In this document: in pieces, positions 13,155 through 13,531 of the stretch
Layout: every line of letters starts with the position of its first letter
How positions within the stretch are numbered: the stretch's first letter is position 1
Source of the DNA: Desulfuromonadaceae bacterium
GTDB lineage: Bacteria > Desulfobacterota > Desulfuromonadia > Desulfuromonadales > Geopsychrobacteraceae
DNA: 13,531 nucleotides
Reading direction: 5' to 3'
Assembly (NCBI GenBank): GCA_030639985.1
Contig: DAOWKG010000100.1
Location: forward strand, 1-13,531
Notes under the pieces: generated by a model
What the model was told of the DNA's origin: nothing
Databases searched by the model: none
What the model saw: only the letters and a program-made list of their open reading frames with translations
Program-made: the position numbers and the translations under genes

Positions 13155-13469
13155 ATGAAGAGAATTGTAAAAAAACACCATCTAATTTGGGCAGCGGCAC
13201 TACTACTGATGCTAGCCCCTGTAGCTTTCGATTCTTCAACGGGACATTTCTTTTCTAACACCGCATATGCACAAGGTGGCGGTGGCAACGGCGGCGGAGT
13301 GGGAATTGGTAGCATTGGTGGCAAGCGCGGAGGCATGGAAACCGCACAACAAGCTAAATCCAGGGCCCAGACCAGAAGTCAGATTCAGAAACAGCGTCAC
13401 CTTGAGCAACCGATTGATGAGGAAGTCCCAAACCAAACTCTGCCCCCTAACCCCTATGACCTCCTATGA
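13155..13469 (+). CDS. Small secreted Gly-rich protein, copy B
   Basis: A 104-residue paralog of the protein at 11871. The signal peptide (MKRIVKKHHLIWAAALLLML, cleavage after AYA, residue 39) matches copy A at 34 of the first 42 positions. The Gly-rich stretch (41-60) is much shorter, lacks the Asp-rich GDG repeats and the cysteine of copy A, and includes VGIGSIGGKRGG. The tail METAQQAKSRAQTRSQIQKQ (61-80) is clearly related. The C-terminus ends in a new Pro-rich segment (TLPPNPYDLL). ATG 13155 is chosen because GGAGAGAG lies just upstream and it aligns with copy A; the in-frame extension to 13101 is the duplicated leader. The function is unknown; the role as an exported structural or matrix protein is inference. 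Confidence 0.85.
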   Translation: MKRIVKKHHLIWAAALLLMLAPVAFDSSTGHFFSNTAYAQGGGGNGGGVGIGSIGGKRGGMETAQQAKSRAQTRSQIQKQRHLEQPIDEEVPNQTLPPNPYDLL

Positions 13470-13484
13470 AATCTAAAGCACGCC

Positions 13485-13531
13485 CCTTGGGGACAAACTA
13501 AAACAGAGACCTACTGTAACAGGTAAGTCCA
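13485..13531 (+). other. Conserved 3' hairpin element, copy B (cut by window end)
   Basis: CCTTGGGGACAAACTAAAAC followed by AGAGACCT, a loop and AGGTAAGTCC corresponds to 12278-12324 after Gly-rich gene A. ACCT (13510-13513) can pair with AGGT (13522-13525). The window ends here, so a following terminator cannot be checked. Confidence 0.45.

Larger units (their letters stand above)
12907..13531. repeat. Segmental duplication, copy B (runs off the window)
   Basis: This is the second copy of the block at 11652-12324, in the same orientation. It starts at GTCTATCT inside the lrgB remnant and includes the sigma 5' fragment, control region, Gly-rich gene and 3' hairpin. Differences include a 31-bp internal tandem duplication, loss of one of two CGTT units, and a divergent Gly-rich stretch. 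The window ends within it, so the right boundary and a matching terminator are not visible. Confidence 0.9.

Overview
The window looks like chromosomal DNA of an anaerobic, cytochrome-rich Gram-negative bacterium, most likely of the Desulfuromonadales/Geobacterales type. The clues are a small periplasmic c7-like triheme cytochrome, a CHASE2-type Ser/Thr kinase with phosphatase and FHA partners, an EAL/HDOD protein, a ferredoxin-type aldo/keto reductase, and an ECF sigma operon whose anti-sigma protein carries a glycogen-binding-like domain. The lineage is inferred from gene content; no rRNA or other marker gene is present.

Layout: (1) 1-774 is a decayed accessory patch. Two copies of a 19-bp repeat precede a 5'-truncated toxin pseudogene and an intact HigA-like antitoxin. 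(2) 1014-4521 is a tight plus-strand operon for Ser/Thr phospho-signalling: CHASE2-TPR kinase, PP2C phosphatase and a small FHA protein. It ends in a 17-bp perfect inverted repeat shared with the convergent cytochrome gene. (3) 4595-4912 (minus) encodes the secreted triheme cytochrome, in which only one histidine lies outside the CXXCH motifs. (4) 5164-9499 is a plus-strand run: EAL/HDOD protein, MsrB, a zinc-ribbon/Tudor-like protein with its own good sigma70-type promoter, an AI-2E family permease, and an aldo/keto reductase with two [4Fe-4S] motifs.

(5) 9510-11706 is a four-gene minus-strand operon read from right to left: ECF sigma factor, membrane anti-sigma-like protein with a C-terminal CBM48/E-set domain, a lipoprotein with a matching C-terminal segment, and a secreted protein with a Gly/Ser tail. 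Two junctions are ATGA overlaps.

(6) 11652 to the window end is a segmental duplication. Copy A contains the 5' end of the sigma gene, the divergent control region, a small secreted Gly-rich protein gene and a 3' hairpin. Copy B (from about 12907) repeats all of these: a frameshifted sigma 5' fragment, a control region with an internal 31-bp tandem duplication, a paralogous Gly-rich gene and the start of the same 3' hairpin. Between the copies lies a cidA/lrgA-lrgB operon ruined by stops and frameshifts; the lrgB remnant runs straight into copy B.

The most interesting system is the ECF sigma module with its glycogen-binding-like anti-sigma protein and lipoprotein, plus at least three secreted Gly-rich proteins around it, with sigma-linked control DNA that has been copied together with its target gene. 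I know of no described function for this set. Its role, for example in an envelope or extracellular matrix response, is inference.
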